DNA from: Gadus chalcogrammus | Lineage: Eukaryota; Chordata; Actinopteri; Gadiformes; Gadidae | DNA length: 64,000 bases | Direction: 5' to 3' | Assembly (NCBI RefSeq): GCF_026213295.1 | Contig: NC_079424.1 | Span: forward strand, 16,042,964 to 16,106,963 | Shown: piece after piece, positions 1-63,814 of the stretch | How the letters are laid out: the number at the start of each line of letters is the position of its first letter | Position numbering within the stretch: the first letter of the stretch is position 1 | The notes under the pieces: generated by a model | Seen by the model: the letters and a program-made list of their open reading frames with translations, nothing else | Told to the model about the DNA's origin: nothing | Databases searched by the model: none | Translations under genes and position numbers: made by a program

Positions 1-2802
1 GTTTCGCAGTGGCCGACACTTTAACTATCTCTTGGAAAAATGACTGGTTAGGTGTCGCCGAAGAGAAGGAAACGGAAATCTTCTTGATTGCACTACAATG
101 AAAACTAAAATCTATAAATTACCTAAACTTGTTACATTCAATTAATGAATCTGTCGCTTTTATCCAAACTGAAATACAATTAGTGCAATCAACACCCAAG
201 ATCCAACTGGGAAACTGCAATAATCATGTCAAAAATATGCAAATATGCAGCCAGAAAATGAGGGTTTTGCATCATGAAGAATGGGGCTTAGAGGTATTGT
301 GTGAGTAACTAGAGAGGAAATGAGGGCAGTAGGTCTTTCTACAGTCGGAGCATTTGTCCAATACAGGGGTCATCGCCAAGAAGCCGTGAACAGACGTGTG
401 GGGTAAAAAGGTTGAAATAAAGGGTGGCTCTATGAGCTGTCTCACATGGGACACAGCTGAGGAAGACAGTGTGAATATCCCAGTTTGAAGGAAGACTCTA
501 CTTCTGTATTGTTTCATGTAAGCACAAGCTGAGACTGAGAGGAGTAGACTTGGATATATTTAGCGATTCCAATCAATCATAACTTTTTTCAATGCAGCAG
601 ACTTAGATTTAGGATTCCCAAATCCTTTAAGGATTGTCTTTAGATAGGGTTTATTTAGCTTCAAAAAGAGAAGTTATTTTGTGGTTATTGTAAAGGACCA
701 CATAGAGATGGTTTCCAATAAACCTTCCCCACCTGGATGTACTCAAATCTTTTACTGCCAGTTTATGATTCAGTACTGCAAAACTCATAGTACTTCTCTG
801 GTAGTTGTTACATTGTGGCATCCATTCGATTCCATCTGATGCAACAATGCTAGATTACACAACGTTTCAAACGTTATCACAGGATTTGATTGACGTTATC
901 ACTGGATTTGATGGACGTTATCACTCGTTATCAGTCCCATGCCGTCTATTTAATCAACTGACGTCAATGTTCGAAACGGATGCTTGTGTGTTCTGAAAGT
1001 TTTGTGCCATATAGCTGAGGTTGTGAATTCACATGCCGTGTGTCTGTTAGTCATGTATTGTTTCACCTCCAGAAATAAGCATCTTCATCACACAATTATT
1101 TTTTATACCAAACAGGGTGATCAGCATCATATGGCTGTCACCTCTCCAGAATGGTGTCACCTCATTTATTACATTTATTTTCGTTTTGATTTTTATCCAT
1201 TTATTACATCTTATTCCAGTATTGTGCACTGAATGATATAATACTTACTGGATATGATACACAAAAATAAACTGTGTTTCTAATGTTTTTATAATAATAG
1301 GCCAATTATTTTAGAACACGGTTATCTCTGCAAATACTTTGTACTCATTTATTCATACCAATTTATAATTTGACTGCAAACAAGGTCCAACTCACTTTCG
1401 AGTAATAGAGGTTTTAACCTAGAGGTGCACTGGGAAAGTGAGGACAGAAGTCTCTTTCTCTCTCTCTGTCTAACATAATCCCAAGGGGATTTACCTTTAA
1501 AGCAGATTAGTGAACACAGACTCACAAACTCTCCAGGGTCACACGGGTGAGCTTGCGATTTTGATGTCTCCTCGGTGAGGAGTGTGTCATGTCTGATGTG
1601 CTCAGAGTGCTACGGTCTGTGCCCCTAACTTATTTTTCCAACTGGAATTTGATATATATCTGGTATGTCAGTGTGATTCGTGGCGGTGATATTCTGTAGC
1701 CACATGAGGGATAGAAGGTTTAATGAAGCTAAACTGCTGCTGTCAAAGCTGTTTCAGTTGATCTGCTGTTCAGACGACTGCATGATAATTGAAACAGGTT
1801 TTTATTCATTCCTTCAATCAAAATCCCTCCTAAAACATAGTAACACAGTTACATTTCATGAAGAACTGCTTTTTAAGTTAAGTTCATTATAAAAATCCAC
1901 CTGTCATAAACAGTTACCGGTAACATTTCAATTGGTAAATGAATCATTTCACACTTCCTAAAATCACAAGGCCTATTTAAACCATTGCTGTGGTTGATCT
2001 AATAAGACTATTTCCTTGGGGAATAGAGAAGCCATTAGACGGGTGTAATTATCTTTTATTTTTAGTGAGGCAGATCTCTTCTTCATTGTAGGGCGCAGAA
2101 CCCATGCCTGTTATCCTGGCTGTTTCGCATGAGATTAGACGGCTCCTTTGGTGGGTTTATCTCGCGAACCTAGATGGGACAGACACTCTGTTGGGAAAGT
2201 TTATCAACATGTTCACCTCAGATGTTTTGGGCTCTAAACCTCACCCAATGTGTAGAAGAGATGGGACCATGCAGGGTTTTCAATGCCATAGCCCAGTAGG
2301 TAGCACTTACCTGAAGTAGGTCCCCCCCTTCCCAAACACCACCCACCTACCCCAACCCTTCCTGACTCCCCATCTCCTCTCCTCTTCCACCGCTAGACTA
2401 CGGACAGGAAGTTCCACTCCAACAGGGAGAATCTTGCCATTTTTCAGAAACTAAACTGGTCTTAGAATCATAGGTCAAGTTAAGTGGATGTTTGAGACTG
2501 CCCATTCAGCCGCTTCTAGAGCAGAAATGAACATCAAATGGTTGGTCAACTACCCACTTCTATATAGAAGTGGGTGATCATGTTATATATGATGATGTTG
2601 TGGAAGGTGAAGTCAACTAATCATGTACTTCTGATCTGAAAGAAACATTGGTTTCAAAGCTGCGCTGGAGGTGTGGACCGTGGAAAAAACTAAATTTAAA
2701 GGAACCTCTTGTCCCAGTGTTAAATGGACCAAAATAAAACCGGTTGACCTCTTGACTAGAAATTATTAATCTGTTGAAAAATATGATCAACTTGGCTCAT
2801 GG
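1..2802. other. upstream DNA without a recognisable gene
   Basis: No open frame longer than about 80 codons reads like a protein, and none shows plausible exon structure. AT-rich unique-looking sequence with short pyrimidine runs. I see nothing else that can be named. Confidence 0.6.
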
Positions 2803-2810
2803 TTGTAGAG

Positions 2811-3245
2811 CAGGGGTTCTCAAAGCTTTGACAGCTGAGGGCCAATTTAGGAACCCAAAATTTGACTGAGGGCTGCCAAAGGCTAGAAAATTAGGTGGAA
2901 AACGCCGTCAGCATCCCAGTGGTTAGAAAAAACCTTGCACCGTCAAGTGAGGTCTAAATCACGAAACTGAGGTTCATCCTGTCAAAGTAATGTACAGTCG
3001 GATTAAAACAAATGTATTATTATATTTATTATATGTATCATTATAACAAATGTAACAGGAGTTAATTGAAAGCTAGATAGTCGACTTTTATCTTTATATT
3101 TATTTATTTTTGTTTAAATTAATATTGATATAATAAGAATATATATATATTTTATTTTTAACTTACATCTGTATGTCATTGCGGGCCGCCAGGAATGTTT
3201 CTGCGGGCCACCATTGGCCCGCGGGCCGCACTTTGAGAACCAATG
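2811..3245. mobile_element. non-autonomous hAT-like element (MITE)
   Basis: The left end reads CAGGGGTTCTCAAAGC. The right end, reverse-complemented, reads CATTGGTTCTCAAAGT, so the terminal inverted repeats match at 13 of 16 positions. A perfect 8-bp direct repeat TTGTAGAG flanks the element at 2803-2810 and 3246-3253. An 8-bp target duplication with TA at the centre is typical of Buster-type hAT transposons. The 435-bp body has no transposase frame. Its right end carries GC-rich GGGCCGC repeats common in fish and mammal hAT MITEs. Confidence 0.85.
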
Positions 3246-3253
3246 TTGTAGAG

Positions 3254-4478
3254 AGTGAACTCCACCATTTCAGAGGAAGCCATTGGTGGATTCTTGCTTA
3301 TCAGAATTTGTTATTGGCTAAGCTACAGGTGAGTCACCTCTCGGCCTCCTTATGATGCACTCTTCAATGTTAATCTCCATGAAGATGGATTTAGTGGTGT
3401 ATGCTACTACACACTGACATATACAAGGAGAGAAGATTAATATCGTGAACATTCCTGCCCACACATCCCTATTGCTGGAAAGGAAAAGGCTTCCTGCATA
3501 TGCAAATTTGTGTGAAAATACATGTGCATACACTCACACATACATGCACAATCATTCACACGTGGAAGAAATAACCCAAAAAAACGTGCAAACACAACAA
3601 AGGCCATTACAATTAGCCAGCAGATTGTACATTGCTTAAATGGTGGATGCTTTGTTATTTAGCTGTGTGGGATGGCGTAAAGCCTCTAGTTTTACGTCTT
3701 TAAGGCTGCAGCTAAACCCCTGTTTACGTTGAGAGGCTTGGAGGGAGGAGTGGTTTCCTTTTACACTCCTGGCGGGTTTCTTCCCATAACCCCGAAGTCA
3801 GACAATCTCCATACTTGCGCACTATTCAATCTCTATTTAGAATGGGGCGTCTGGCTACAGTCACCGCGGCGTACACTTTTGGACAGCAGATTCCAGAACC
3901 ATGATAAGGTTTCTTACATTGGAAGACATCATGGGATCACAATTAATCACTAGACAATGACCAAAGAAAACATTACTACCCACATAATTAAGAACATTAC
4001 AGAAGCCTTTGCTTCCAAAAAGGAGGCGGTCATTGAAAAGATATGTTGCGCGAAGTACCTGCCCTATGTAATATAGGTGAAGGTCAGATTAGGATGTTAA
4101 AGAGAAAATATTTAACATGGCTAGCACAGCTTCCCAGTTATTCTCAAGAAACGTGACAACTACAAACGATCACCGTTGAAGAGCTGATCAATAAATGTTG
4201 TTCCATGAACTGTAAAACGATTCAAACTGTTATTGACGGCACAGAGCATTACTAGCATAAATGATCGGTTGAATATAAAGCCCTCTTTTTATGCTGCTGC
4301 AGAACAGGAAAAACTCTAGCAGGTCCAACGTATCCATGACAACAGAGAACTCATGATGATCTGAATTTGACTTTAGTGACATCATCTGAATGGAGCCGGG
4401 AAAGTATATTTTGGGCCCTGGCTTGTCACTCAGACACATCTGTGGTCTGAGAAGTTTGAGACGCAACAACCTTCCCTA
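3254..4478. other. intergenic stretch, nothing recognised
   Basis: Contains only short chance open frames. No conserved exon, RNA gene or repeat could be supported by eye. Confidence 0.5.
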
Positions 4479-4620
4479 TTGAACCCATTCATCCATTCAT
4501 GTATTAGTCCATCCATCCCTCCATCCATTTACTGTTCACCCCTCCTATCTATTTTCCATCCATTCATCCATCCACCAAACCATCCATCCATCCTTCCTTC
4601 AATTAACTCATCCACCTCTC
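4479..4620. repeat. imperfect (ATCC)n tetranucleotide repeat
   Basis: Degenerate runs of CATC/ATCC/TTCC over about 140 bp. The apparent Ser/Pro/Ile-rich open frame here is a by-product of the repeat. Confidence 0.8.
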
Positions 4621-4680
4621 TGTCACTTTCCCTTTCAGTTTTTTATGAGACCACCCCACAAACAGACACACACACACACA

Positions 4681-5198
4681 ATCAGAATCAGAATCAGAAA
4701 AGGTTTATTGCCAAATACATTTACACATATTAGGAATTTGTCTTGGTATTCGTATTCAATGCGCACGATCTTAACAAACAATAAACAGTAAACAATAAAC
4801 AATAAGCAATTATTGAATAATATGTACTGAAAAAGATAAGAGTAAATAAAAAAAACAAAAAAAAAAACAGAGATACTCTATATACATATACATATGCACC
4901 GTAATAAGATAAGAAGTTAAGATAAGATGACTGTGGGTGTTGATGGGGGAAGGGGGGGTAGCGTGTCAGTGTTGGTGGGGGTCCGGGGCCGTTGTTGATG
5001 AGGCCAGTTGCAGACGGGAAGAAAGGTTTTGGTCTTGACAGACCTCAACCTCTTACCAGAGGGCAGTGTTTTAAAGAGTATATGTCCGGGGTGGGAGGGG
5101 TCCAACATGATCTTCCTTGCACACCTCAGTGTCCTGGAGGCATGCAGGTCCTGGAGGGACGGCAGGTTGCAGCCGATCACACACCCGCACACGCACAC
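4681..5198 (-). mobile_element. LINE 3' fragment, minus strand (ORF2 C-terminus plus tail)
   Basis: Read on the minus strand, about 5198-4917 encodes the blocks CNLPSLQDLHASRTLR, DPSHPGHILF and LPSGKRLRSVKTKT. I recognise these as the conserved C-terminal region of reverse-transcriptase ORF2 in a widespread fish non-LTR retrotransposon. The element ends at its 3' tail, seen on the + strand as repeated ATCAGA units at 4681-4697. The rest of ORF2 is missing, so it is 5'-truncated and dead. The clade (I/Nimb-like) is a guess; the LINE identity is firmer. Confidence 0.7.
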
Positions 5199-5258
5199 TC
5201 ACACGCACACGCACACGCACACGCACACGCACACGCACACGCACACACACACACACAA
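5179..5258. repeat. (CACACG)n/(CA)n microsatellite
   Basis: CACACG hexamers passing into pure CA repeats, directly at the truncated 5' end of the LINE fragment. Confidence 0.9.
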
Positions 5259-5299
5259 ACTTATTTGTTCATATTTCAACACATTATGTAGTGATGACT

Positions 5300-6035
5300 T
5301 ATCAGAAGTGATGAAAGGAGTAGGTAGTACTTGCCTTGGGCCTGTTTCCCGACGATATTGATCACCATGAGGCACTTTATTTAATCAAAACTAGAATGCA
5401 AACTGATGTTCCTTAATGTGTTTGTTTAGCTATCATATGGTTGAACACAAACAGCCACATTGGTTTGGTTAACACCAGGATCATTATCTGGCCTTAATCT
5501 ATCATTTTCATCTGGGACTTCAGTTCAATGTGACGTATGCCTTATAAATATTTCAGTGCAATGAGGAGATTGTGCTCCAATTACAGAAGTAGACGACTGG
5601 CCTAGCGTGATTTTAATGGGGCGGCTGCAAGGAATTTAGATCACTCAAACTTACGGGATCAAAACTAGCAATCAAAACTTTGCAAGAACATTGAAATCCC
5701 CCACTGGTCTGCAAGCTCATGGCATGCTGTCAAAATAAGCTTGACTTGACTTCAAAGTGAATAATACCAAACAGGCTACTCAAATCCTGCAATACTCTTA
5801 AGACCACTCTTTGTTTCTCTATCCTGTACTCTGCTGCCTGAGTTGTTTAGGACGAGGTGGACGCTAATCAAAACACCTTCCTCATTGTGTGAAGGTGCTG
5901 TGGAAGGAAATGTCCAGGGGACCTGACAGGTCCCATCGGAGGCAAGAACAGCATCTGGCCTGGACAGTCCCCGCACAGCATGACACCCCATGGTTTCTGG
6001 CAGTAGGCCTATGCATCATTCTTATGACATAAAAG
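5300..6035. other. intergenic stretch, nothing recognised
   Basis: No protein-like frame or repeat family could be supported here. Confidence 0.45.
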
Positions 6036-6042
6036 TCATTGC

Positions 6043-6177
<135 letters not shown>

Positions 6178-6388
6178 GACAGACGGCACACGTGACTGCC
6201 AAAACCATGTGACTTGTGTACATTGTGGACACGCATCCTCGTGTGACAAGCATGATGCCACATGGTTCCAATATAGCTTATTCCGACTATTGCATACAGT
6301 CAATCGAGTCATAAAGAGAAGGAAGACTGTAAGGAAAATATATTTGTAATAAACTCGATTTTATTATTCATACATTTTACACGACAAA

Positions 6389-6401
6389 ACTACATTTCCC
6401 A
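6389..6401 (+). promoter_or_regulatory. candidate ZNF143/Staf-like promoter motif
   Basis: ACTACATTTCCCA differs at one position from the core ACTACAATTCCCA bound by ZNF143 in many vertebrate promoters. It lies about 40-250 bp ahead of the proposed noncoding first exon, which is where such a site would be expected. There is no TATA box. This is motif similarity only. Confidence 0.35.
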
Positions 6402-6439
6402 AGTAGCTTAGCAGCTGTGCATATACTCATGAAGAGGGC

Positions 6440-6646
6440 GTTCCCTCGCTGAGCATGTGGAGGAGGTAAGAAGAGGATTGAAGCTGAGGACAGTCAGCTG
6501 TCTGAGATACGGCGCTAAAGACTTCTCCACCTGGACTTTCACATTCACGACCATGGGATTTATCCGGGGATAGCGCGGTGTGGAACTTAACGTCTGTTCG
6601 CCCAGTCTCTCGCATCTTGTTCTTTCGTCGTTCTCCTTTGCGCCAG
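6440..6646 (+). other. itpr1: candidate noncoding first exon (5' UTR) of itpr1
   Basis: A locally GC-richer stretch ends in CGCCAG followed by the donor gtaaaa at 6647. The next acceptor in register is 7496, just before the start codon. The 5' end is a guess. Two short upstream frames would be included: ATG TGG AGG AGG TAA near 6454, and a six-codon frame at 6553-6573. If real, they could damp translation. The exon is inferred from position and splice signal, because 5' UTRs are not conserved enough for me to match. Confidence 0.45.
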
Positions 6647-7518
6647 GTAAAACATTCCCCCATCGCATTCACTTTTCTGCCAGGGCATTTTTTTCATTGA
6701 ACAGCATCCCCGTTGAGGAAATATCCATCCGTGTTATTAATGTTGCTGCTCGTTTTTAAAATGACATTGGCAGAAATAGATGGCACACACAGGTCCATTT
6801 TCCGATTAAACACAGCTGGATGCTCAATGCAACTTTTACACACCAGTCGCCTCAGGACCCTATAAGCGGACAGTGCTATTTTGTGAACAGAAACAAAGGT
6901 TAGGCTTACGGGGACACTTGATTGCAACAATAGTCAAACCATCATTTCAGTTCATCAGGAAACCTTTGCTACTATATAGTGTAGTCCATAGTATCAAAAC
7001 TTGTATCGACTCTGAGCTGATTAATGCTGTATAGCAGCAATAAGTGGGCCTAACTCATCTTATTGAACCATCATTGAGTGTCTAAAATAAGGCCACTGTG
7101 TTTCTTAGAAATTATTCATACACCAGAGCGGGTTTTCCCTATGTTGATGGCATGTAGAAGATAAGAAATGACCCCTTTCAATTGGGGAAGTGTCTTCTTG
7201 TTAGTTGATTCAGAGAGTGGATAGTGCTACGGTTAGTTTGGTCCATTGTATTGCTGTCACACTAAAAAGGGTAATAACTGTGTTTGCAGCTTTTATCATT
7301 CACTTGTTTTGTTTTTGTTTTCAATGCTTTTTCCTCCACACTATTGTCTTCTGGAATAACATAATTTGATACCGCCCTATCAAACCTTTTAAAATTCTGC
7401 TTATGCTGCCTTGATTAATTAATACAAATAGAGTGTAGTTTGCTGGATACTTGTTCACCATTCCGACCTGTCGTTGTGAAACCCTCCCTCTCTCAGGTGC
7501 TGTGGGAGGAGGGCAGCC

Positions 7519-58150
<50,632 letters not shown>

Positions 58151-58869
58151 GTGAGCAGGACCCTATTGGTCGGGGACAATATCCCCCTCCCCCTCAAAGG
58201 GATATTTCTGCCAATGATAGGCATGCGACTGAAGTGTTACATGGAATGGTGGACTGGTGGATACATGGAATGACATCTAAAAACACACGAGATATGGAAA
58301 TACCTTCTGAATGATATGTGCTAAAGCGGCCTGAAACCGCACATGAAAACAAATGAATTTCGTTATCCCTGCTAACGGCATCAACAAGAGATACCTGAAA
58401 CAACCCCCAGAAACCCTACACTAAACAATAACACACTCTGAACAGGCCATGCTAGCCTTCTTAAACCACCAAAACAAGTCTTACCTGGCCTGAACCCTTC
58501 TGCACGAAGTTCTGGGGAAAAACCTTGGAGAGTTTGAGGGTTGGGTTTCTTTACTTGTTCTTCCACGCAGCCGCACGCATCGCTGTGCTACACGCAACCA
58601 AGTGACAGGTGGCAACATGAAAGACAGGCAAGAACCCCACCCCCCCGTGCTGTAGCACTAAAGGTGCGGTGCAGAATACAACACAAAACGGTTTGGAAGG
58701 CCTCCCCGCTGCAGACTGCGGTGGTGAGGGGAGGGGGAGCGTAGCCTGCGGAGGGCACGCTGGTTCACATAGGTCCATGGTCACAGGGCCAGGAGTTGCC
58801 ACAACAACAACCTCTCCTAACCCAACACCAGCCCTCAGCTGACTGCACAGCAATTACATTAGCCTGGCA

Positions 58870-58956
58870 TGTGTGTGTGTGTGTGTCTTTCCCTGTCTTT
58901 GTGTGTGTGTGTGTTTATGCATGCGTGTGTGTGTGTGGTGTGTGTGTTGTGGTTGT

Positions 58957-59032
<76 letters not shown>

Positions 59033-59345
59033 GTGAGTGCAGTTGTTTGTGTTTTTGGTGTGCTTGTGAGTGAGTGCAATTGGGTATGTGTGTGTTTGTG
59101 AGTGAGTGCAAGTGTGTGTGTGTGTTTGTGTTTGTGAGTGAGTGCAATTTTGCGTGTGTGTGTTTGTGAGTGCAACTGTGTATGTCCTTCTGATTGCAAT
59201 TATGTGTGTGAGTGCAATTGTGTGTGACTGTGTTTGTGAGCAAGTGCAATTGTGTGTGTGTGCGACTGATTGCAATTATGTGTGCGTGCGGTTATCACAA
59301 TATGTGTGCGTGTCTCTGTATGCGTGTGTGTGTGTGCCTGCATGC
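58870..59345. repeat. (GT)n with gtgagtgagtgcaattgtgt minisatellite
   Basis: GT tracts to 59030, then about eight loose units of gtgagtgagtgcaa(t/g)tgtgt to about 59290. Confidence 0.85.
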
Positions 59346-59739
59346 ATGCATTTGTGAGAGTGCACACCCGCCACCTGAGCCAAGCGTGAGTGTGTCAGTG
59401 TTCGCCTGTGCCCTCGTGTGTATGTGCCTCCGTGTGCACAAACAGGTCGCAGTGTTGCATAACGGCGGGTTATATTTGCATAGTGCTCCTGCCTGACAAA
59501 GCCTGACTTCCCACAGAGTTTGCACAGCCACGCTCACATGATGTTCTCCTCACATGTGGCTCCTGTTCCTTCATGAATAGCACCAGGTGACGCCCAACCA
59601 AGCCCCACAACGTCACACTCTGAGAGAACAAAGGGAATGTGTAACGCAACCCCCCCCAGGACAAATGTCCAGGGCAGGTCACACTGGCTGACCTTTGACC
59701 CGGCCACGCTGTTTGATGGTTAACACCTCAGGGGTCATG

Positions 59740-59783
<44 letters not shown>

Positions 59784-59796
59784 ACACACACACACA

Positions 59797-59848
<52 letters not shown>

Positions 59849-59868
59849 ACACACACACACACACACAC
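59740..59868. repeat. (CA)n microsatellite
   Basis: About 60 CA units with three CC slips. Confidence 0.97.
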
Positions 59869-60221
59869 TTTTTAATGTTAGCATATTCACCAATGCCTAA
59901 GTGGCGGGGAGGTCCCCAACCAAGCCAAAGGAAATGTTCTTCTTTCGCTATTAGTCACAGCCATTGAGAAGCAGCTATTGGAAAAGGACACTGAAGCCAT
60001 AACCCTGTCCATCTTCTTTCCTTTATTATCTGATTCCCAGATTCCCTCCCCAATTAATACCACCGTGGCTGGTATAAAGTGAATTGAAAGCATATCAGAA
60101 GATTCATCCCATTTCCAAATCTTGTGAAACTGCAGGCGGCCTGGGCCTGATTTAAGGACAGAAGGCTGGTTGTTTCCCACCAAATGAAAAACAGGACAGA
60201 AACACATTAGTGCTAAAGACC

Positions 60222-60247
60222 TTGTTGTTGTTGTTGTTGTTGTTGTT
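60222..60247. repeat. (TTG)n
   Basis: About nine TTG units. Confidence 0.9.
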
Positions 60248-60314
60248 TTCGAGTTTTTTGGTTTCAAATGTTTTTCAGTCCGAGCTAACCACTGCTTCTA
60301 GGAAAGAGTTTGGG

Positions 60315-60336
60315 CGGGGGGGGGGGGGGGGGGGGC
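60315..60336. repeat. poly-G run
   Basis: About 22 consecutive G. Confidence 0.9.
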
Positions 60337-62881
60337 GTTGGAGAGTGAATGAGCTTTAAAGATCAAATGAGTTTTAGAGATCTATAGAGGTGGGAGGTTA
60401 GGGACGGATTCGTCCATGGTCCCGGAGCTCTGCCCTGGATAAGCTGGATGTTATGGCCCTAAGGGTGACATTTATTATGTCCGTAATCAAAGAAAATTGG
60501 CTTAGGTCCAGCTCGCTGCTGTTTAACCTAGGACACATTTTGCAGTTTCCTTCAGTCCAACCGCTTTCTTTTCTCCTTCTCTCTCGGTGAAGCCGGTGTT
60601 TTCAGACCCATATCGAGTGAAGTAATACCCACACGCGGGCGCGGCTACGATCAGGTCGACTTGTTGGTCACAGTCGTAGAAAATCTATCGATCTTGTCCC
60701 TTTTATTGTAATATAGCACTCAAAAAGGCATGACCTTCTGGTGTTCATTCAGCCAAATGTTAGGCTCTGTGTCGACCGTGTTCCCTGCCGCGGTGCTCGC
60801 ACCAAAAGTTTGTCCCAGTGTTATTCAGAGGCCAATGGAGAGCTCTTTACCTGAGAATACCCTCCGGGCTCCAAGTCTTACGTCTTAAGCCCAATACACA
60901 CAGAGCGTGAATACCGGTTCCTATTTGGGCTGCGACCCAAAAAAGGAAAATAGAATCATATTGACTCAGCCGAGCAATGCGCACACAGCGCAAATGTAGC
61001 TTTTGTTTCTTTTGCGCTCCCTTTGTATAGAACTCGGGTTTATTTTGAACATCAAAAATTGGGAAGCGTTATTCTGTGTCCGTCCCCACACGGCTGTGTG
61101 CTTTGGCTCCACTCCTATTTGACTTCACTGCACCGATATACAGTGAGCAGAGACGTGGTCTATGGAAGTGTTTCTCAGGCAAGGTGTCTTTATGTTTGTA
61201 CGCCTGCCATTGTACAGATTATAAACATACACGCTGAACACACATTAGCTATGCATTTCAAGAACTATGGAGAGTCTTTCAGTGGCATTCATCACATGCC
61301 GCACAAGGCCTTGTCTGTATTATATTTAAATTTAGTATTTTTTATTAAACCGGGTTGGTCTCGTGATATTCAAATACATTTTGCAAGAGAGACCATGCCA
61401 AGATAGGCAGCGTACCCATTTCAAGCTCTGTTACGACATACAAACCTTTACAGAAACTTGAAACCCTGGAAAATCTAAGATTCTTGTCATCTTCTACATC
61501 TGAAAGCAGAAAAGCTGTGATAAGAACGAGGGGTCAAGACATTTATCAACCACAATTACATTTTCCTGCCTTTCTTTAGCTCTTGCTTTAAAGTTCTTTA
61601 AAGCAACCAATTCTCCGTTTTAAAGTGTCATTTAACACCAGGAGACGAATGAAAATGGAACAGGCTACAGGTATTCAGATGTGGAAGTTGTGAAACCTCA
61701 AGCAAGCAGAGAGATACACACTCGCTTTTTAGGACCTTAAACCTGGCTGTCATTTCACACAGCCATGCCCTGCATCCTTTCCGACTGCTTTGAAACCACG
61801 CTACTTTGTCAAATATTAGCTCCTGACTTATATGACTTGACAGCCCTTGTCAGCGCGGCTCTAAACACACGTTAACAAGAAGTAACAGACAGTGACACTT
61901 AATGTTTACACACACGTACGCACGCACGCAAGAACTCACACACACAAACACATGTCAGGTTTCCTGTGCACTGGGCTAGCTTTCGTGCTTGAGAAACTGT
62001 GCACAGTACACACGACTGCATCGGGATGTGTACACCTGCACCATAAACCTTGTTTGTATCAACAATATGCTAATTTGTTCACGTCCCAAATACGCTTGGG
62101 CGCAAATGTACATGCCGCATGTCAGGCATTTACTGTAAACGTTACATTTACATAACTCTGGACAAAGGATTGTGTGTGTGTGTGTGTTTGTTTGTTTGTA
62201 CACATAAGCATATGTGTGGGTGATTACCATTGATAGGTTGCGGAGTATTATGTAAGGGCCATTAATTCCCACACAGCCTTCCCCTCCCAACAACATTTCC
62301 CCCAGAACTGTGGCCTCTCTTCCTCTCCCTCCCCTCCCCCACGACCTGTGACCCCGACCTATCACAGAAGCAAGCAGCTGTCACTAACTCTCACTCAACA
62401 GGAACCGATTACTGTCGCGTCCGGTCTGCCGTGAGCACTATCAGGTTCCATTCTTGCCAACCTCTTGTAAGAGTACAAGTCAAAGTCTCCTTTTACGCAT
62501 CGGTGTGTTTACAACACGAGCACCAGCTCCCTCTCAGCCAATAGAGCGCAGGGGGTGTTTAGAAGGCCACGCCCTGAAACCCTTATTGTACTATAAGTCC
62601 ATAACAATGTCATTATCCTGTAGTCTGCATGACCAGCCAACATGAGGTATGTTCGGCCTGCTCTTGCACGTGAGAAATGACTCGTCGACAGCGGGTTTCG
62701 ATTTGTCCGTTTAGCACGGGTTTTGCCCGCATCTTGTTAGGCGCTGCGGACGTGATCACATGTTTCTTTTTAACACTCACCTCAGTTGGCATGGGATTTG
62801 CCTTAATTTAAAACCGCCAATATATGTAAAAATGGATGGATTGCTGGTTGAGGTGGCTCAGTATGGCATTGTCACTCAGCG

Positions 62882-62882
<1 letters not shown>

Positions 62883-62936
<54 letters not shown>
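62883..62936. repeat. (GT)n microsatellite
   Basis: About 26 GT units. Confidence 0.95.
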
Positions 62937-63049
62937 GTGGGTGGGGGGCGAGCCGGCAGTATAAATAGATCTTACATAACAGAGCTTGTTGATGCCAGGA
63001 AAGGGAGAAGGCAGCTCAAGAGGGGAGAGAGGAAAAGGGAGGGAAAGGA

Positions 63050-63240
63050 GTTTCTCTTTTTTATTAGTTTTTTGCCTTTCCTCGTTTTGCTTCTTTCTTC
63101 CTTCACTTCCTTCTCTTTCATTCCTCCCTTCTTTCTTTCGTTTTTTCCTTATTTTTTCCTCTCCTTTCTTTTCCTTTTTCGTTAAAATGTCTTTCCTCAT
63201 CCTTTCTTTCCTCCTTCTCTCTTTCCTTCTCTCCTTCTCC
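63050..63240. repeat. polypyrimidine (TTCC/TTTC)n tract
   Basis: T/C-rich + strand, degenerate, directly after a purine-rich stretch at 63000-63050. Confidence 0.85.
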
Positions 63241-63814
63241 CAGTGGGAGGTGTAAGCCTTGCATGGCAGAGAAGTATGCCAGCCCACCACTTTCCTCAAG
63301 ACAAACTATTCAGCAGCCAACTGCTGGAATGCGTGCATTGATGAAACAAAACTTGATCAAATCTATTGACACGTTTATTTGCCCCTGAAAATATTTGCAC
63401 GTCCGCCAGAAATACTTCTGAAGTGCGTTGTCCCAAACAAATAATGGAACACAAACATGGCCATCCACCGCATAGAATGTCACTTGGCATACATTTCATT
63501 TCCCAGCCCACCAGGCGTTTAACAAAGAGCGTCTGTAGTGTACTTTGTCCTTGTTTATGGAAGTCTAGTCTCCCGCCTCCTCACCACAGTGGACAGGACC
63601 TTCTGGGCTGCAGGCTACAGCAGGCAGCAGACTCACTGCACATGTTTGTTTCTCCCCCGCGTCGTCATAAGGCAGTCAGGCGTCGATAACATCACGCACC
63701 TTCCTGACTGGAGATGTTTTTTAATGGCTGAGCGATCATGAGGTTCCATTAAACACAGTAATGTCATAAAGCCTGAGGCGTTTCTGCAGCTCTCTACTGC
63801 CCAGAGAGAAGGAC

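Noticed and set aside
61023..61406. 127-codon plus-strand frame in intron 43
   Set aside because: No recognisable domain, no splice context, ordinary intron composition; probably chance.
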